From Monarcha castaneiventris obscurior (lineage: Eukaryota; Chordata; Aves; Passeriformes; Monarchidae): a stretch of 64,000 nucleotides of DNA. The translations under genes and the position numbers were made by a program. The notes below the pieces were generated by a model, which did not search any database, was not told where the DNA came from, and saw only the letters and a list, made by a program, of their open reading frames with translations. Shown piece after piece: positions 59,701 to 64,000 of this stretch. The DNA is taken from NCBI GenBank assembly GCA_026261815.1, contig JAMPIT010000894.1, positions 54,612,147 through 54,676,146 on the forward strand, written 5' to 3'. The number at the start of each line of letters is the position of its first letter. Within the stretch, counting starts at the first letter, position 1.

Positions 59701-62700
59701 TTCATATTGAACTGGTTTCAGTCTTTCAGTGTAGGGCAGCCTGAATGTAGATTTTTATCCAGGTACTAAATAGCACATCATTATATATTTTTTTCCATCC
59801 TGGTTGAAAAAAGGGTGTGGGAAGAAGCCAACTACGCTGACCTCAAACACAGTTTATGGTCCAAAAGTCTTCACGAGAAGATTGGTACCCATTTTGTGCT
59901 GTAATGAGAGAGCACAAACTCCCCATTAATATTGATTTGATTGGTATCAGAAGCAAAGGCTGCACCAAATTAATTAGAGGTAGCTCATTGTTACTCCGGA
60001 TAATGGGCTGTTGAATTAGTCAAGCATCTTACAAGTCAGTTTCAGATTGAAATAAACTTTTTTAGACAGGTATCTCTTTTGTGCAGTATCTGGAATTGGA
60101 AGGCTCAACAGAACAAAGGGAAAATGCTACAAATGAAAGCAATAAAGCCCTGTTTTATAAAGTCCTTTTGTCTCCTATCACTTTTCTTTCTCTCCCTCAT
60201 TTCCTTCCTCTTATTAGGAGCTGCTGTCAAAGTGCATTTACTTATGGCAAGTGGTTCCCTTCGGAGCCGCTGAGCTGATGCTGCAGCATTTGCATGCAGG
60301 TGCTGCTGTGGTGGGGCACGGCTCTGGGCTGGCCCCTCTCTCCCCTGCCCTGGCAGAGCAGGGAGCTGTAATTATCAACCAACAGGTTTGCCGGGCCCGG
60401 GGCCAGCCACTGACAGCCTCCTGTTTGTTCTTCAGCACGGCTTGGCTGCCTGGTGCTCTTTCACAAGGTGGTAGATTCCTCTGACTATTAAAGGCAACAT
60501 CTTCCCTTTCTTGCAATAAGCTTTGATTGATCCAGCAAAATATTTTCTTTTGCCTATGCAGTGCTTTTAAACTTGGTTCTGCCTACACCAGTTTCTAGAA
60601 GTGTAGACTATCAGATTCTCTTCCTAATACTGTTTAAAGACTTTTCAGAAATTGACAGGAAGAAACGTTTTACAGAGAACAGAGAAGGCTGGAGATTATG
60701 GTGAGAAATACTCAATCTAGGATGTCATGTAAAATCAGCAGTTAACACTGGAAAACAGATTTCTAAGGCAAAGTTCAAACAGTCAGTCTAGGGTGCCACT
60801 AAGTGGGACAAGAGAGAGTCAAAAATAATTTTCATATTTTTAATACCTGCATTCAAAATAGGATAAATTAGATTGGCAACATGGGCAGTGTTTTTCATCA
60901 TTTACCTATCGGCAGGATCTGGAAAACAAGATCACTTGGACATGACAGCTGTGGCTCCATGCCTACAGCCCTAGGGTGGAGAAGGGGAAAGCCATGGGGA
61001 GGAAGTGGCAGGAGCAGCACCGGAGTGGGAGATTGGAATGCTGATAACAAACACGGGCCTTGGAAGGGGAGGTGGACAAGGTGGGAGTAGTGCTGAGGAG
61101 GTGACCAGCTTTAATCAGGAACGTAGGTGAGAGGAGAATGATGTGGGTGAGAGTGACGTGTGTGCGGAGCTGCTGCTGAAGTGCTCTGAACCTGTGCCTG
61201 GGAGCCAGTAGCTCTTGAGCACTAATCCTGTTCTGGTCTGAGGCTGCATGCAAATTCTCTTTCTTTTTTTTTTTTTCCTTTGTGTCTGTTTTCATATTCA
61301 TGAAATAGTGATAATGGCCATTGTCTGCATCAAAGTGGTATCAGGAGGCTTAAAGTGCCATTGTAGTACTGAAACAGCAGAGATGTGTTGACCTTCCTTT
61401 GTGCCCACAGTTGATAAATGCTTACCTCAGTGACAAATTAAGGGTTTGCTTTCTTCTTCCTGAGCAACCACAGCTATGAAAAGGGTTTGGACACCATCCT
61501 GTACGACAGCAGACTTGTTAGCTTAATTGCAATCGGGCTGCACAAGTAACAAAGGGCAGGATTCGCCTGACATGCCCTGTAGTACTAATGAAAATGGAAA
61601 CATTTGAAGAAAAACAGAAGCTTTCAGGTCCTGAGTTAGGATTAACTTGCTCACTGATGTAACATTTTGCAGCCGACTTCTAAAACTGATCCAGATCTGT
61701 CAGGTCAGGTTTTGTGCTTGAGCTGATCATTCAGCAGGGAAACTTCACCTGTGTTTTAACTCACTCAGACTGAAAATTATTTGAAAGATCAACTGAAGTC
61801 TGAGTGTTACAGAAAATTGTTTTAAAGTGAGACTTGCCGGGGATGAGCACAGATTCCCATCTAAATAAAGCTGCCAACACGTGATTCACAAGACCCCAGA
61901 GATTTTCCATTAGATAAAGCAGAATTATTGATCTCTGTTAGTATTCTAGAGAAATAAGATGAAAAAGTTTTCATTGCCTGGGCAGGACCAGTCCAAGCAA
62001 GCAAACAGGATAAACACCAGTGCCACACAAACTCCCCAGAATCTGATGAGCGAGACACTTTGCTTTTGCTGTCATAAAATATCCTGCAGAGGCAAGTGCT
62101 GAAGACACAGAGACCCAAAGAATTTATCTGTGAAGACAGAATTTTACAGTTTTATTCAATGAAGGGACTCTTTGTTAAATTTTGCAGGAACGAGGCAAAG
62201 AGTTCTTAATCAGTGGCAGCTCACCAATGCAGCAGTTCAGAGTTGGTTCCTACATGGTAAAGTCAACATAGATATGGCCACAGCTGCACTGTGGTTCCTG
62301 TGGGCCTGAATCACAAGGGAAACAAATTATCCCTTTCAAGGCAGTGAGACCTTCCTCGTAACCTTGCAAGTGTTGTGGTAAAGGCCAAACAGACCATAGA
62401 AAACACAGGTTTGTGGATCCAAAAGCCCTGGTAGCAATGCTTAGAGAAGCTGAAAAGTCAGCTCTTTCTGTAGTTCTCTTCAAAGCTTGAAGAGAACTTG
62501 TTGCTCTTTTATAAAGATAAGTCTCAAGGAGTGAAGCTGTGCTGCAGAGGGACTGTGAATACAGAGAGTGGTTTCTCAGCAGGGCACGAGCCCAGAGCTC
62601 CAAAAAGCATCACTTGCTTTGTAGAACAGACTAAAGCCTTCTGATGAACAGCCCCCTGCAAATATTACATTTTTAAATGGTGTACCCTGCTACTCCTTTT

Positions 62701-64000
62701 TTCTGACAGATATGCTGGGAATTTCCTTTTTAACAAACAATGCCTGTCTTGGTAGAAGCCTGTTTCCATGACTAAAACTATGATGAGAGCATCAGCCTAG
62801 TGTGGTTCCAGGAATAACCTACACATTCTGCTGTCCTCTGCCAAGAACCCAGAGACTGGTCGTTGAGATGAATGGTTTTGGTTAATGTGCACCACAAAGT
62901 AGGAAAATAAGATGCCTATATATTTTAGTTCATAGATAATTATCAAGAAATTGTGTATAAAGAAAATAATGTATGGTTGGGGAGCAGAAATGTAAGCCTT
63001 GAACTTCCTATCCTGAAAATATAAATCACTGCAAGTTTTAAAGCACTTGCATGACTCATATGCAGAGGTCATAGACCAAATTTGCTGATGGAGGCAGGAT
63101 GAAACAAATTCGGCTGCATTTTTATGATATTTTTCCTGCTGCTCTTAGCTTTTTATTTACCCAAAGTAATATAATTTTCCAGAGAAGTGTAACAGATCCA
63201 ACATATGGAACTGCTATCCAGTTCAGTGCTTAGGTGCAGAACTGAATGGGAACAGTGGTGTGTCAATAAATAGCTTACTGCATGTCAGGGAAAGTAGTCT
63301 CTCAGGAACCATATTGCCAGCTTGGCAGGACTCTGGAAACGGAATCTCAAGTGGAATTGGGGTAGTAATGCAGTCACTGAATAGGGCCCAGGCCTAGAGG
63401 AAATCCAACTCCAGTAACATGAACGCTAAATGGAAGGCAGAGAGAGGGTAACAAGAAAGAGGCACTTGTTAATGTGCAGGTCTATAAATCAAGGGGTTTT
63501 TCCTCTTGCTCTAGCACAAACTTTGAGCCAGTTTAGTGCATCCTTAAAAGTTGGTAAGCTGTAGTTTTTCCACTGGAGAAATAATGACATAACACTGAGT
63601 GAACACTGGTAATCAGTTGTGTTGCCTTTTGCTGAGTAATATTTTTGTGCCGCAAGAGAAATCTGCAGGAGTTATGATCTAGGTCTGATCTGCCTACTGG
63701 TTTCATGCTGCTGAGATTCTGTGGACTCTGAGGTTGTTTCTGTATTTCCAGTAGCGTTGCTGATGTTTAGATTTTGATCCAGCATAGCTTAGAAAATGAG
63801 AGAAGAGTTATTCCTGCATTCAGTTTAAAATGTCAGCACATAGCAAGTCAAGAAGTCTGGCTCCAGGTGAAGGTTTTATACCTGAATGTGTCTTGTTTTA
63901 ATGGCTTGTTAGGAGAGAGAGGCTGTATTACTGAGTGTTCCAAATGATCTGATTTTCTGTGCATGTATGGTTGTAAAGATTTTGTTTATGATATGAGGCA
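53745..64000. other. PARVA intron 1, distal part of window
   Basis: Contains the antisense CR1 remnant (56110-56245), a T/G tract (58303-58362), a poly-T (61260-61276) and two candidate regulatory stretches (57040-57400 and 60231-60430). No exon, RNA gene or further mobile element recognised. Confidence 0.45.
56110..56245 (-). mobile_element. decayed CR1 LINE fragment (antisense)
   Basis: gagcacctttgtggccctt, then ctgcagtaactccttgtgtc and gagagcccagaactgggcac with agcactttgggtgtgg correspond to the reverse complement of the CR1 segment that in the copy at 38462 lies around the gcgcatccagaggaggcc region. Heavily diverged and without the 3' tail. It may reach back to about 55930. Confidence 0.65.

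Larger units (their letters stand above)
39651..64000 (+). other. PARVA: PARVA intron 1 (continues beyond window)
   Basis: The donor gtaaaa at 39651 opens an intron of at least 24 kb. In the required phase the next exon should begin with two bases completing a Val codon and continue with the acidic segment before CH1. I found no such exon down to 64000. Several acceptor-like sites (48852, 60217, 61672) run into stops in that phase. Long first introns usually carry enhancers, and a few candidates are listed among the findings. Confidence 0.75.

Noticed and set aside
48852..61710. Search for PARVA exon 2 at acceptor-like sites (48852, 60217, 61672)
   Set aside because: Each meets an early stop when read in the phase required by exon 1 (one base left over). 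The expected acidic pre-CH1 sequence was not found, so exon 2 is taken to be beyond the window.
1..64000. Bacterial-type systems, CRISPR arrays, tRNA/rRNA genes, phage or plasmid modules
   Set aside because: Nothing in composition, gene structure or motifs supports them. The window is intron-rich vertebrate DNA.

Overview
The window is vertebrate nuclear DNA and most likely avian. It has multi-exon genes with GT-AG introns, a CpG-island promoter and low coding density. It also carries CR1-type LINE 3' ends, which are the dominant retroposon of birds, and a solo endogenous-retrovirus LTR. No operons, phage, CRISPR or bacterial features are present. A bird, perhaps a passerine, is an inference from repeat type and intron size, not from a database match.

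Layout. (1) 1-33.8 kb: the 3' half of MICAL2 on the + strand. I reconstruct eleven coding exons from 870 to the stop at 30831-30833. All ten introns are GT-AG and the splice phases agree at every junction, giving an uninterrupted 829-residue C-terminal fragment. The first part is a Ser/Pro-rich linker (exons 870-9285). Next comes one large 1.3 kb exon (11015-12326), equivalent to the body of the neighbouring human gene MICALCL. Six small exons (19371-30833) then encode the helical Rab-binding bMERB domain. The FAD-monooxygenase, CH and LIM parts of MICAL2 would lie upstream of the window. (2) 33.8-39.1 kb: an intergenic gap with one good CR1 3' end (38462-38970) and an older CR1-like piece. 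(3) 39.1-40.35 kb: a CpG island holding exon 1 of PARVA (alpha-parvin; start at 39515, donor after 39650), followed by a G-run and a 38-bp GC-rich minisatellite. (4) 40.35-64 kb: PARVA intron 1, which continues past the window. I found no second PARVA exon. It holds an AT microsatellite, a decayed antisense CR1, small tandem and inverted repeats, and a few stretches that look like regulatory conserved DNA.

The order MICAL2-MICALCL-PARVA, all on the same strand, matches the human 11p15.3 arrangement. Both genes act on actin: MICAL enzymes oxidise and disassemble F-actin and their bMERB domain docks on Rab GTPases, while alpha-parvin links ILK/PINCH at integrin adhesions to F-actin. I see no new biological system. 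The points most worth checking are the fused MICAL2-MICALCL reading frame with a possible internal start, an upstream ORF overlapping the PARVA start codon, the minisatellite beside the PARVA promoter, and several candidate intronic enhancers.
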